A DNA stretch of 64,000 bases from Malurus cyaneus samueli (taxonomy: Eukaryota > Chordata > Aves > Passeriformes > Maluridae). The stretch is from the NCBI GenBank assembly GCA_009741485.1, contig CM019218.1, positions 49,876,719 to 49,940,718 on the forward strand, written 5' to 3'. This document shows positions 18,025 to 38,555 of this stretch, piece by piece; position 1 is the stretch's first letter, and the number at the start of each line of letters is the position of its first letter. A program made the translations under genes and the position numbers. Under the pieces are notes generated by a model. The model was not told the DNA's origin. It worked only from the letters and a program-made list of their open reading frames with translations, and searched no databases.

Positions 18025-21008
18025 GCGTGTTTACTAAGAGGATTTTATTTACACAACACAACGAGATTGTTCCATAAAAAGTTGACTACACCTGCCAAAT
18101 TTTACAGTGCAATTTTGTAACAGCTTTTAAATATTTACAGAACACTTTTTCAACTTAGAGCTTAAGGCAGAGTCAGGGCACAGTGATAAGAAACACTTAG
18201 TGCAGCTTTGTGCTAGGCATGATACAGAGATGAACTGGCAGCATAAGATGTTCAGATCCATTGGAAAATCAGATTGGAATTATTTCTAGAAATCCAGCAA
18301 CTGCAGCTTTAAAAAAAAAAAGGCTAAAAGATACAAACAACCTCAAAACACAAGAAAAATATTTGGCTACCATGAGAGATATAACAGGCATACAAAATCC
18401 TTACTGTTAGCAGTGAAGTATGTGTGGATCCTGGGAAGGAGACACTGTAGGAAACACTTTTTTCCCTAATGTTGGTGAAAAAGTGGAACAGGAAGCAGGC
18501 TTACAATGCACTGGGGATCCAGAACCTCCTGCTGCAACAGTGTGTCCAACAGGACTGGATTCAAAGACATCCAACTTCTGCTGGAAGACAATAGGAAATG
18601 AGGTACCCAACTGCTCCTCGTGCCTTTGAAAACTTCACCTTGGACTCCAGTGACACACCTGAGGGGTCCCACTTCAAACACAGCACTAAAAATGCACAAT
18701 ACACAGTACTAGAGAGTTGGTTTTTCACAGCAACTTATCACAACTTAAAATGGTTTAGCTTCTTCATCTTTGGTATTTATAAATAAAAATGCTGGTCCCT
18801 TTCAGTAAAGGGCTAAGAATGCAGCTATTATCTCAAAATCATTTGTTCCTAATCCACAGCAACTTTAAAGGATTTTGATTTTTATTTTAAGGCAGTAACT
18901 AAGTTGTTAAAAATGGTCTTATGTTAATTCCAATGGTTTATAAGGCAACATTTTCAAATGGCTAGAAGAAACTGCAGGATAAGGATAGAACAGTTTGAGA
19001 AGTTGGTATCAGTCCTTCATGCAAAGTCAAAAAGGAGCAGAATGTGATCTAGGAGTGAGTTGATAAAAGCCTGATCCTGTAAGTCATTCCTTCCATTAGC
19101 CCTTATTCATCCAAGTGAGCCCTTGTGACTACAGAGATCCTGGGACTTCTAATTAAGGCTAGTTTTGCATTTCAGCTTAGTAGGATCCAGCTGCTGTCTA
19201 AACTGCTTATGGCAAGTCATAAACTCGTAGGACACGTACAAAAACACAGGGGTGGTGAGGGGAGGACTCTGATGAGTTCTGTACAGTACTGGCAGTCCCC
19301 CATCAGTCCTTCAGGATGGCACTCGAGTCAAGAGACATCTAGGTAAACATTCCCTAAAAAGCACCTATATTAAAAAAAAAGTTCCACTACAAATCCATTT
19401 TGTTTCATTTTCTAATCAAGAAAATCAGGATTAAACAGACCTGGAAGCCTTTTTTTTTCCTGTGAGACATCACTGGAGCTTTGACTTGTCTGTACTCTGG
19501 AGTTAGTGTGCAGCACCACGAAAAGTTTGCAGGAACCCATTCAAATTGAAACATGCTTTTAGAAACCTCATTAAATTACATTTTTAATATCTGATTGTAA
19601 TTTCCAGATTGGAACCAGGCAGGCCCAAGGGTTAATACCACCTGCCAATGGGCATGCAGTTAACTACAAAGGGGCACACAGTGGAGATTGTGGTTAGGAA
19701 AAGGAATTAGGAAGAGCTCAGCTGAGGCAGAATTCTCCCTCCCAAATTTCTGTCGTGTTCTGAGAGAGGCTTAGGCAAGGAAAGGCACTTTGGGCTCTCC
19801 TGGAGACACCCTGATCAGAACTGCATGTACTTCTATTAATTAGAGTAAGCAATAATCAAAGAGTGGACACGGTGGGTTCCACTGCCCCAAAAGTGACCCC
19901 ATGGGAGACTCCAGGGACAGACGGTATAGCCAGGACAGCAAGAGCAGCTCTGTGAGGGAGCACCAGGCAGGCCTCAAGCAGTGAGATTCTGATCCTGTTC
20001 TGCTCACAACCAACACAAAAATGCCACAGAAGATGGTTTTTTTTTTTGCCTTTAAATCCTCTGCTGAGGATGCAGCAGAACTCAGAGGTGGCTAAGAAAC
20101 AGCAGCAGCTGGCCTGGGCAGCCTCAGGGCTAGCCCAGCTGTGCACAGCTTGCCCACCCAGGATGAGCTTCATGGAATTTCACTCCTTCTGCTGTAATTC
20201 CAGACCCACTTGTGTGACCAGCTGTAGTTTATCTGCATTGTTTATGGATCCATCCTGACATACAGTAACAAAAAACTCGGCGCTCGGTGGGGAAATGGCC
20301 CATTTCTCCTCTGTTTAGGAAAGAAAAAGTGTCAGATTTTTTTTTTTTTTTTAATTTAGAAAAAATATTAAATGGCTTGAGGGTCACTTAGTACCAAAAG
20401 TAAAGTGCACCAGAACTGGAGGCCACAGCGACAGAGCTGAGAAATGCTATTGAAGAGGCTTCCAAGGAGCATTATAAAAACAGCACTACAAAGTAAGGTT
20501 AAGGCAATCCAAGTTGTGTCCTTCTACTAGACAGGTTCCTGGAGAGTTGTCTGTCTCAAGCTTCAATTATTGCTTTGTTTCCTCTGTCCTGGAGTCCTCA
20601 GCCACAGGGCAAACAGTGCTGGCAGAATTGGCAGAGTGCATTTGTCACGTAATGCAGGACTGGGCGCAGTCCTATAGAATCCCATGCTTTGCAATGCCAA
20701 AGGAAAAGCTTGCTCTCATCTCCTGATGGACTGGACAGTCTGGCAAATATAAAAAAAACCTCTTACTCCTGAAGCAGCAAAAGGTGCTGGCAGCAGAGAC
20801 GATGCAAACGTGTGGAACTTTTCAATGGCGCAGGAAAAAAAATCCAAAAACTACAACCAGGTGTGTAACAAAACAGGGTCCTGAAGTTTTCTCCAAGAGT
20901 TAATAGCCCTCAAGTTTTCTTTAAAAAAAAGAACAAGTTCTTTATAGGTATAAAACCCAAAGTACAGCAACAGAATTCCACGGCTCAGAAGTCCCAGGTA
21001 AAGCTGTG
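18025..21008 (-). other. STK38: STK38 3'UTR
   Basis: About 3 kb of non-coding sequence between the STK38 stop codon and an AATAAA on the minus strand at 18049–18044. It is free of CR1 fragments, unlike the flanks, consistent with a retained long 3'UTR. It contains several A/T homopolymer runs (for example near 18310 and 20335). The extent is inferred. Confidence 0.7.
18044..18049 (-). terminator. STK38: Polyadenylation signal, STK38
   Basis: AATAAA on the minus strand (TTTATT on plus), followed downstream by a GT-containing region at the edge of the CR1 copy. It is the last clear signal before that repeat. Confidence 0.65.
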
Positions 21009-30559
<9,551 letters not shown>

Positions 30560-31858
30560 GGCTGGTAGGGAAGGAAAATCAAACATTAAAAATGACAAAT
30601 AATCTTCAAACAAGAGCCCAAAGTCATTAAGTGATGCTGAATCACAGAGTTCAGATTTTAACAACAAATATCACCAGTATAAACCAAGTAGGGGACGGTC
30701 TGACAAAGTAAAAGGTACAAGTCAAACTTCCTGTTTTGAACATTTTTCATCTGAAAATGAGAGGGAAGGAAGCTTAAGAAACATGGTGCCTCAAAAACCA
30801 CAATTTCAGCCAGTACTGCAAATGTTTATTGCTTCCAACACCTTCTATCTTTAATAAATGTTCAAAATTCAGGAAAATCACACTGAAATATCCAGTTCAG
30901 AAGATATTTTTCCTATGACTCCTGCAGAAATAATTCCACCAGTTGCCTAGTAGCCCTTCTGCTGTGAATTTTATCTAAACCCTGAAAGTCATCCCAATAA
31001 CAGAGCAACTGAGGAAGGAGTGAAAAGGATATTTAGTAGCCTTTATGCACTTTTACTAGATGTTTTCACACAAAAATTTGGCCAAATCCAGAGGATCACT
31101 GCTTTTTACCATGCTGTAGTTTAAAAAATAGCAAAAAGCCCAAACCCTAGTGTAAGTATCTGACCTATTTCTTCATAAGAAATACATATATTTTTTAATA
31201 TTCTATTTCTGAGAATACAGTACTTAAAATATTCGAGTGTGCCACTCCCAACCAGCAGCAGTTTCAATATATTTGACACCCCAGCTCTATTTCCTGATAT
31301 GCATTAAAAAAACAAAGATTTCAAATGTACTACTAAGTCTTGCCCTGGTTCTCCTGGGCACCACGTAACTCACAGTAAGGTAACAGAGTTTTGTAACTAT
31401 TACTAGAAATTGCAGTCAAAATAGGTGAGACACTTCCCATTTTTACAACCCTGGGTGCTGCCGAGTGACTCTTCCTGTTCACTTTTTGCAGCTCTTTACG
31501 AGGCGTCACCGCAAACCACCTCCTCCCCAGACAGCAGCTACGTGTGTGCTGCCTTCACAGCATCCTCCTGGGACAGGAGCTGGGGAGCATCTCCAGCTGG
31601 GGGACTTTTGAGCTGGAATTACATCTTTGTGTGAGATGGGACCGTGGCTTTATGGAGGAGCAGCTTTGAGTAACACACACGAATGGGGGGTCACACTCCG
31701 GGAGTACCCCTGCATATGGGGTTACACCCACAGAGGTGAGGGGTTACACTGCCTGAGATGGGGGTGCACACCAAAAGATGGGGTCACACTGCCAGGGATG
31801 GGGGTGCACACCAAAAGATGGGGTCACACTGCCAGAGATAGGAGGGTTACATCCCCGG

Positions 31859-32485
31859 AGATGGGAGGGTCGCACACCTGGAGATGGGGGGATCACACCC
31901 GAGGAGATGGGGGGATCACACCCGAGAAGATGGGGGGATCACACCCGAGAGATGGGGGGATCACACCCGAGAGATGGGGGGATCACACCCGAGAAGATGG
32001 GGGGATCACACCCGAGAAGATGGGGGGATCACACCCGAGAAGATGGGGGGATCGCACCCCGGGAGATGGGGGGATCACACCCGGGAGATGGGGGGATCAC
32101 ACCCCGGGAGATGGGGGGATCACACCCCGGGAGATGGGGGGATCACACCCCGGGAGATGGGGGGATCACACCCGGGAGATGGGGGGATCGCACCCGGGAG
32201 ATGGGGGGATCGCACCCGGGAGATGGGGGATCGCACCCGGGAGATGGGGGGATCACACCCCGGGAGATGGGGGGATCGCACCCCGGGAGATGGGGGGATC
32301 ACACCCGGGAGATGGGGGGATCCACCCGGGAGATGGGGGGATCGCACCCGGGAGATGGGGGGATCGCACCCGGGAGATGGGGAGATCGCACCCGGGAGAT
32401 GGGGGGATGCGATATCACCCGGGAGATGGGGGGATCGCACCCGGGAGATGGGGGGATCGCACCCCGGGAGATGGGGGGGGTCGCA
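31859..32485. repeat. G-rich 22-bp minisatellite, about 28 copies, STK38 intron 1
   Basis: Tandem units of 21–23 bp. Each carries GATGGGGGGATC followed by ACACCC or GCACCC and a GAGA, GAGAA or GGGA end. I count about 28 'gatgg' unit starts in about 627 bp. The left part uses mostly the CCCGAGAA/CCCGAGA variant; the right part uses CCCGGGA/CCCCGGGA with GCACCC, so units appear homogenised in blocks. Looser related units extend left to about 31.68 kb (two 41-bp copies near 31757–31838). Each unit has a G6 run on the plus strand, so the array is strongly G-rich on one strand. It falls between the STK38 promoter CpG island and the first coding exon. Confidence 0.95.
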
Positions 32486-32599
32486 CCCTGCGGTTGTGAG
32501 CAGGCGGTGTAAAAATCATGGACGGTTCTTACTTCCCAGAGATCAAATTATCTGACAGAAGGTGGTGCGGGACAAAAAGGGGAAGAAAAGAGAAAGTAT

Positions 32600-33480
32600 C
32601 GGTGTCAAACCACCTGTTAGTGCTCGGGGCCCCTTCCACGGGGATGGGCGCTCGGAGCCCACAGATCACCCCGGGGGCCGCGGGACGCTGCGGGGCTGGA
32701 CGCCCCCGCACCGGGGCTTCACCGGGGAGGTGACACCGGCGTGGCACTGGGGTGGCGGCTCCGCGGCCCGACCGGCGGAGGGGCCCGGCAGCATCCCCGG
32801 GAGCGGACAAAGGGGGCCCGAGCCCCCAGCAGAGAGGGAGCAGGGAACCTCTGCCGGCCCCGGGCCCGCAGCGCCCACCGCGGGAGCGGCACCCGCCCGC
32901 ACGGACCGGCCGCAGCCGGCCGCCCCCAGCCCCACCGCACGGGGCTCCGGGAGGCCGCCCGCTCCGTTCCCCGGACGGCAAAGGTCGTGGGGGAGGACAG
33001 AGGAGGGCGGGGAGCGATGCGAGCCCGGGCGGGGGCGCCGAGCGGAGCGGCTTACGGGAGCCCCGAGGGGCGGCAGGAGCGCAGCGAGCGGGTCCCGCGA
33101 GGCGCTGCGGAGAGGCGGGTGGGGGCTCGGGACCGGGCCACCGGAGCCCCCGCGCCGCTACCGCCGCCCCCGGCCACGACGGCGACCCGGCCGGGACAGG
33201 CGGCCCAGGGACCGCTACGGCAGCGCAGGCGCCCCGCGCCGCCCGCCCGCGGAGGAGCCCGAGCCCGCCGCCCCGCCGCAGCGCCTGCGCCGCCCCGCGC
33301 CCCGCGCCGTCGCCTGCACGTATCCGTGCCGGGGATACGGGGAGAACGGGTGCGGCAGAGCTGAGGGGCTGGAGTGGACCCGGCCGTGCACCAGAGCAGC
33401 CCTCGCTCTCCCGTGGGTCCGGGCAGAGGCACCAGCGCTGCGAGCCCTGGGGTGCCGGCCTGCCTACCTACGCTGCTTTT
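32600..33480. promoter_or_regulatory. STK38: CpG island, STK38 promoter and non-coding first exon
   Basis: Very GC- and CpG-rich sequence immediately upstream of the minus-strand STK38 gene. A consensus donor on the minus strand (GTAAGC at 33055–33050) could end a non-coding first exon at 33056. A second possible donor (GTAAGA) lies near 32532. No TATA box was noticed, usual for a housekeeping CpG promoter. The exact start site and which donor is used are not determinable here. Large open frames through the island are composition artefacts. Confidence 0.7.
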
Positions 33481-33489
33481 TGGGTGCTC

Positions 33490-34165
33490 CCGGAGTGCTC
33501 CTCTCGGCCTGGGCAGCCTTGTTCTGCTGCCTTCCCCCCTCCCCACCTTCTCTCAATGGTGCTGTGACATGCAGCTCCCAGCACACGGCCTGGGCTCACC
33601 GTCGAGGGAAGTTTGGTTTTCCCCCTCCCACAGAGGCGACACACATCAACCGATGCCCACAGGAGCGAGGCGTACCCGGGGACAGGAGCCACCAAGCCAC
33701 CACAGTCACCTCCCCTCGCAGGGATCAAGAAAACAACCCCTCAACCCCAGAGGAACCTGCCTCTGCGAGGACTGAGAGGCTGATCCACGGTGTGCTGGGC
33801 AGGTCATGACGGTTCCCCAGAGCTCTGAGCTGTCACAGTCAGGTCCCCGAGGTTGCATCCTCTGAGTTTGATGAGGAAGATCTCCCACATCCCAGCTCAG
33901 CAAACTCATTGTACAGCTTGGGCTGTACAACCCATTTTCATTTCACCCCTCCCGGCTCTTTGGAAATACCTGAAACCATCTGCTTCAATAATGTTTTGAC
34001 TGGCCTTGGGAACCTAACAGGGAGCTGTGAGGAATGACATAACAAAAGAAATGTGATTCCATACTCATCCCAGATGTGTGGAGATATTGAAAAATGTTGT
34101 TTTGTTTAATTTCATTTACATTTCTGCCAAAAAAAAAAAAAAAGGAACAAAAACAACAAAGCAAG
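33490..34165. other. Intergenic gap between PTH4-like gene and STK38 promoter
   Basis: About 0.7 kb with no coding signal. It ends in an A15-type run near 34129–34143. It separates the STK38 CpG island from the putative polyadenylation site of the minus-strand hormone gene, so the two genes are in tandem and close together. Confidence 0.5.
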
Positions 34166-34169
34166 TGTA

Positions 34170-35166
34170 ATTTCAAGGGTGAAAAGGTCTTTTATTATTA
34201 GCAACATTTTAATCACTGAGAAATGCATTCAGGACAGTTGAAGTCTGTCAGCAACAGAGGAATTTGTATTTCAGGGTTTAAAACAGTGTAGAGTCCCTAC
34301 ATGATGGAAATGCTGATATATTTGTAACACACATGATAGATCTCATTTCTCAAAGACTGATTTTACAGTAAAACTGGACTCTGCTTTGCTTACATAGAGA
34401 GGGTTGGTTTGTTATCAAAGGTGAACAGCAAAATCCAGTGTTACCTCTCAGGAAATGCAGGTGGCCTCATGAATCTGGTTTCCTGCTGCTGTGGGAGCTC
34501 TTGGAAAGGATTTCACTTGAGGAAAGACAAGGAAATGGTGGAACAAAGGGCTCAAACAGACGCTCTGAAAGGTCGTTCTCATCTCTTCCACCAGCAGAAC
34601 GAGGTGGATGTCCAGGGCTTTGGCTGAGTGGGGATCACTGCCAGCTTCTACCTGGCAAAATGAAGGAAAACCTGAGGGGTGAGAGCCTTGAAACAGTCTC
34701 CATGCTGGAGGAGCAGGAAAAAAAAACCCTTTGGACCTACCGTATAAGAAAAGCCATTACTGGAGTTGAGTGTGAAATTACTGCAGGCAGGTGTGAATGG
34801 AAGAGAACCTGTATGGGGAGGTAAAATTCTTCAGGAGGCTGAACGTGAGGCTGTGAAAATGCAGATTAATGACTCAAACTTCCTGCTCCGTGTGAGCTAC
34901 GGGAGCTCCAACAGGATGCACCATCCCTAAGATATCCATGGCAGACAGGGAGGAGAGAGGGAAGAGAGGGGACCCTCTCAGTGTCACAGTCCCAGGGTTC
35001 AGAGGGAGAGGAGCTGCTCTTTCTGAGAGTTTCTGGGAACATCTGGAGGAGCGAATGCAGTGAAGGGTTTTCATTTTGCTGTTCACCTTTGTGCTGGAGC
35101 TTTTCCCTCCAGCAGTGCACGTGTGAAGCGAGGGACAGACAGCTGGGCTGGCACTTGTGGGAACAG
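34170..35166 (-). other. PTH4-like gene 3'UTR (putative)
   Basis: The first AATAAA on the minus strand downstream of the stop codon is at 34196–34191 (TTTATT on plus), which would give a 3'UTR of about 1 kb. No CR1 fragment interrupts it. No convincing coding sequence is seen in this stretch. Confidence 0.5.
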
Positions 35167-36458
35167 TCAGAGGGGGTCAAAAAGGCCTTGTGGGTTCCAG
35201 CTGCCCTTTGGGATCTTCCCATCCAGCTGCTTCAACGGGAGGAAGCCCTGAGCTTCTGTCAGTTCCAGCAGCTGCTTCATCAGGCTTGAAGCCTCATCCC
35301 TGTCGATGCTGTTGAAATCAGAGGAATCTTGGCTCTTCTGCACATTTGGAAGTGGAATATCCCTGCTGCTGGCTGTGTGCACGGCCCCCAGGGCGTGGTG
35401 CAGCCACAGCAGGCGCTTCAGGCCCTGGAACGCCCTCCCTTTGTCGTGCATGAGCTGGTGCTCGGTCACTGCCCTCCTGCTGCAAGGGGAGAAACAGAGT
35501 CAGGGACGGCAGATGCTGATTTGCATCCATCCATCCATCCCCGATGCTTCTCCGAGCTCAGGAAGGAGCTCTGGAAGTGCCTCAGGCTCCAACAGGCTGT
35601 CAGGGAGCCTGAAGATTCCTGCAGATGGGAAGATGAAATGTTGTGCTATTCCCAAAGGTGTGCCTTCAATCTCCCTTTTTATAAAGTGGTAAACTAGGAG
35701 GATTGACAAAATGGCTGTTACAGACTATAGGAGATCTTACAGAGATTTGGTCTTTCCCAAATTTAGATTCTTTTCAGAGTTTTCAATAGTGGAATAAAGT
35801 TCTCTTTCCATCACCCCAGTGTTACAGGATTTTTGGGTTTGTTTCTTTCCTTCCAGAGCCATAACTCGGGAGTAATTTACCTGAAATCACTGATATTCAT
35901 ACAATAAAATCCCTATTTTCTTCAGATACACCAAAACTTTTGAGTCAACTGTTGACTGAGGAGGGCAGGCTAAATCTCAGATACAAAAAATTCAGGATTC
36001 CAGGCTGCTTAGATAAGCTCTGACTGCAACTATAGGCTCCCACTGCAGATTTGGATCTGAATGGAAATCTAAATATGGGATTTCAGCATGTTCCATCTCC
36101 ATGGCTTGTGTTGAACATGCTTACGTGATTTGCTACCCTGTGTTTAAAAGTGACAACTGAAATGTGGTACATGTTACACATCTAAAAATGCAATTGGTCT
36201 AATTTTATACCACAGAGAGGCTGAGGTAAAATGGTGCTGTATCAAATATATTGAATTTTTCTTCTGCCGTGCCTGCAGTAACTGAGAGCAGTGCAGAACA
36301 CAGCCCATGAAATCAAAAGTGAGCAGTTTTCTACTGATACTAATGAAGTAAAAAGGTAATATTACTTACTTTTCAATTTCTTGGCATGTTGCAAAACAGG
36401 CAAAAAGAAGAATTGCCAAAAATGTAACTGTCTGCAGAGATCTCTGGGGCAGGAACAT
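35167..36458 (-). CDS. PTH4: Parathyroid hormone 4-like (PTH-L) precursor
   Basis: Two coding exons on the minus strand, 36458–36370 and 35479–35167, join through an AA|C split codon to 133 residues. Exon one encodes a signal peptide: ATG 36458, then a hydrophobic core FLAILLFACFATC. Exon two opens with the dibasic site NRR, then the predicted mature N-terminus AVTEHQLMHDKG and, further on, LLWLHHALGAVHTA. The EHQLMHDKG and LHH...HTA elements match the receptor-binding 1–34 region of PTH/PTHrP, closest to PTHrP in wording. The rest is a short, poorly conserved C-terminal part without the long tail of PTHrP. PTH ligands are secreted and act on class B G-protein-coupled PTH receptors. The intron just before the processing site fits the family. 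PTH4 (PTH-L) is known in fish, frog and chicken and reported lost in placental mammals. The choice of PTH4 over PTH or PTHLH rests on locus and short length. Confidence 0.85.
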
Positions 36459-36540
36459 TTTCTCTCTTCTTTAAGTCAGCTCCACAGGACCAGAAGCTGG
36501 CAGTGTGACCAGAAATCTTTTCCTCTGTTCTTTCTTTCAC
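36370..36540 (-). other. PTH4: PTH4-like exon 2 (5'UTR end and signal peptide)
   Basis: Acceptor ATTTTGTCAG ends at 36541 on the minus strand and the donor GTAAGT starts at 36369. The exon holds about 82 nt of 5'UTR followed by the start codon and 29 codons plus two bases. Confidence 0.75.
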
Positions 36541-37836
36541 CTGACAAAATGAATTTTTAAGCAGGGCTGAGAGTGGAGCACTGTGCTGTGGTAAAACATC
36601 CCAGTGCCTCCCACCTCATCCCAGACCTATGGATTTGTAACATATACCAGGAACAGACAGAATTCACAGGATATTTCTACATTTCCTTGCTTAGAGCCCT
36701 AAATCTCCTTTCCCACTGTTGCCTTGAAATTTAACACTTTAAACTCTTGTGCCTTTGCAAGCGCAGAAAATCATTTCAGGACATGGAAGGGACCCTCCTG
36801 ATAAAAACTTCACAGCAATTTGACAAAAAGACCAGGATTGCTGCGAATCGTGAAACCCTAAAGGTATTTAAGTCTGGAGCAGGAATATCAAGTTTAAAGT
36901 TGTTCACAGCCCTGGAGTTTGGGCCTTCAATAATACAAGGTTTTCCACAAGCAAGACAAGTGGTGACACCCAAATATCCAGGATTACGTGACACTGATGC
37001 CAGATTTCTTTTCTGTGAGGAAGTGGATTTCTGGCTTATGGAAAGGACAACTGGAAGATGTAATTGTGCAATGATTATTTTAATCTGAGTTACAATTTCA
37101 TCCAGCTCTGTTCCTGCTCCTGGCCTTGGTACACCCGTACCTACCCATCCCTTCAGCCCCACCATGCCTTTATTGCACAGTCTAGCCCTAAAATTTCTGC
37201 ATTTTTGGTACTGATGACTGTACCCTGCTTTAGGATTGGCTCCAGCATATGATTCATTTACCAGCAATTTATTGTTGCATCAAAACCTGGATGAACAGCA
37301 AAACAAAAGTTGCAGCATTTAAATTCTTATGTAGGAGTAGTAAAGACGTGTTCCTGTATAATTTTTCTAAGGAATACTTCTTTCTGTACAGAAGAAATTT
37401 GGGATAATAAAAAACTCAGCATCTCCTCAAATGACTTGTCTTTATACTGGCTTGAATTTTGCCAGTGGCTGAATAGAAAAGCAAATTATACATTAATAGA
37501 ACATAAATACACATCAATTCTATATTTGCTTTTAACAAGCTTATTCTTAATAAGTCTGCCCCAGTAAATTGTGAGTAATTTCCTTGGGCAGTATGTTGAA
37601 ATCAAACTAGATGTGAAATAACAAGTGGCTATTAGTTCTGATGAAAAAATATGTATTAAATGCAGATCCATGCACATAAATGTACACAGAGATGTGTGTA
37701 TTAAATGTTGAGTTATATTTTAAATTATGCTATTACAGACACAATAGAGAAATGACACATTGCTATTGTGATCAACAGTAAAGAATACATTAATTAACAG
37801 CATCTCCCAGTTACAAAAGGAACATTATCCACTTAC

Positions 37837-37906
37837 TGATAGTGTTGCTTGGATCCCAGTGAAGTCCTGACCTGCTCCTGCCAGCCCTGGTGATGTTTCA
37901 GTGCAG
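37837..37906 (-). other. PTH4: PTH4-like non-coding exon 1 (putative)
   Basis: A consensus donor GTAAGT occurs on the minus strand at 37836–37831, about 100 bp downstream of a TATA box. Together with the acceptor at 36541 this gives a short non-coding first exon, the same layout as PTH and PTHLH. The 5' end is estimated from the TATA position. Confidence 0.6.
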
Positions 37907-37930
37907 TGACACTGAGTGCCCTTGGCTGCC

Positions 37931-37937
37931 TTTTATA
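37931..37937 (-). promoter_or_regulatory. PTH4: TATA box of the PTH4-like gene
   Basis: Minus-strand TATAAAA in the context TGATATAAAAGGCAG. It lies about 25–30 bp upstream of the inferred start and is not in a CpG island, as expected for a tissue-restricted hormone gene. Confidence 0.65.
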
Positions 37938-38387
37938 TCAGCCCAGGGTGCTCAGGAGCAATGGGAATGGGCTCCCCAGCACTCTGTGACTAAGACCATT
38001 CCTCTTGTGTCAGGGAAATGAGACAGCTCCAATGAGAATAAATCTTGGATTCTGAAATATTCAGCTGTGACTAAGGAAAAGATCACAACTTTGCAGGCAG
38101 TTTCTTCTTCCTTTGCATCTCTCCTGTTTTGTGAGATCTCTGGATTCTAGCACAGCTTTCCTGTGCCCCAGGATGATGGACAAGGGATATCCAGCTCTTC
38201 AGGGTTGATCAGGAAAAGTGTCTTTGGTGTGGAAATAGATTTTCCTCCTTTCCTGTCCTTGTGGCCTCAGGTGTGGGACCTTGAGTTGGGTAAGAGGAAT
38301 CTAAATTAACAATAGTGATGAGCCCTGCAATGCCAGGTATCAATCAGCAAAACTCACAGAAAATCTGAGGAGCTGGCAAATAACAGA

Positions 38388-38555
38388 ATCCCAGAATGGT
38401 TTAGGCTGAAAGGGATCTTAAAACCCACCCAGTCCCATCCCCTGCCAGGGTCAGTAACACCTTCCACTATCCCAGGTTTCTCCATGCCCTGTCCAGCCTG
38501 GCCTTGGACACTCCCAGGGCTGGGGCAGCCACAGCTTCTCGAGGCAACCTAAATA
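38388..38555 (-). repeat. CR1 LINE 3' fragment
   Basis: Antisense CR1: the plus strand reads 'cagaatcccagaatggttta', 'cccatcccctgccaggg' and 'gccacagcttctcgaggcaa'. Confidence 0.85.

Noticed and set aside
31859..32485. Resemblance to a CRISPR array
   Set aside because: Units are contiguous 21–23-bp repeats without spacers, in a vertebrate intron. It is a minisatellite.
31627..32555. Overlapping long open frames in all three plus-strand frames, giving peptides of repeated GDGGIT/RWGDHT type
   Set aside because: They are translations of the 22-bp minisatellite, whose unit lacks stop codons in every frame. No start context, splice signals or family similarity.
32562..33809. 415-codon plus-strand open frame through the CpG island
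   Set aside because: Pro/Arg/Gly/Ala-rich composition as expected from GC-rich non-coding DNA, overlapping open frames on both strands, and no recognisable domain.
36113..36122. Single perfect p53 half-site GAACATGCTT near the PTH4-like gene
   Set aside because: Isolated half-sites are expected many times in 64 kb by chance; no partner half-site adjacent.
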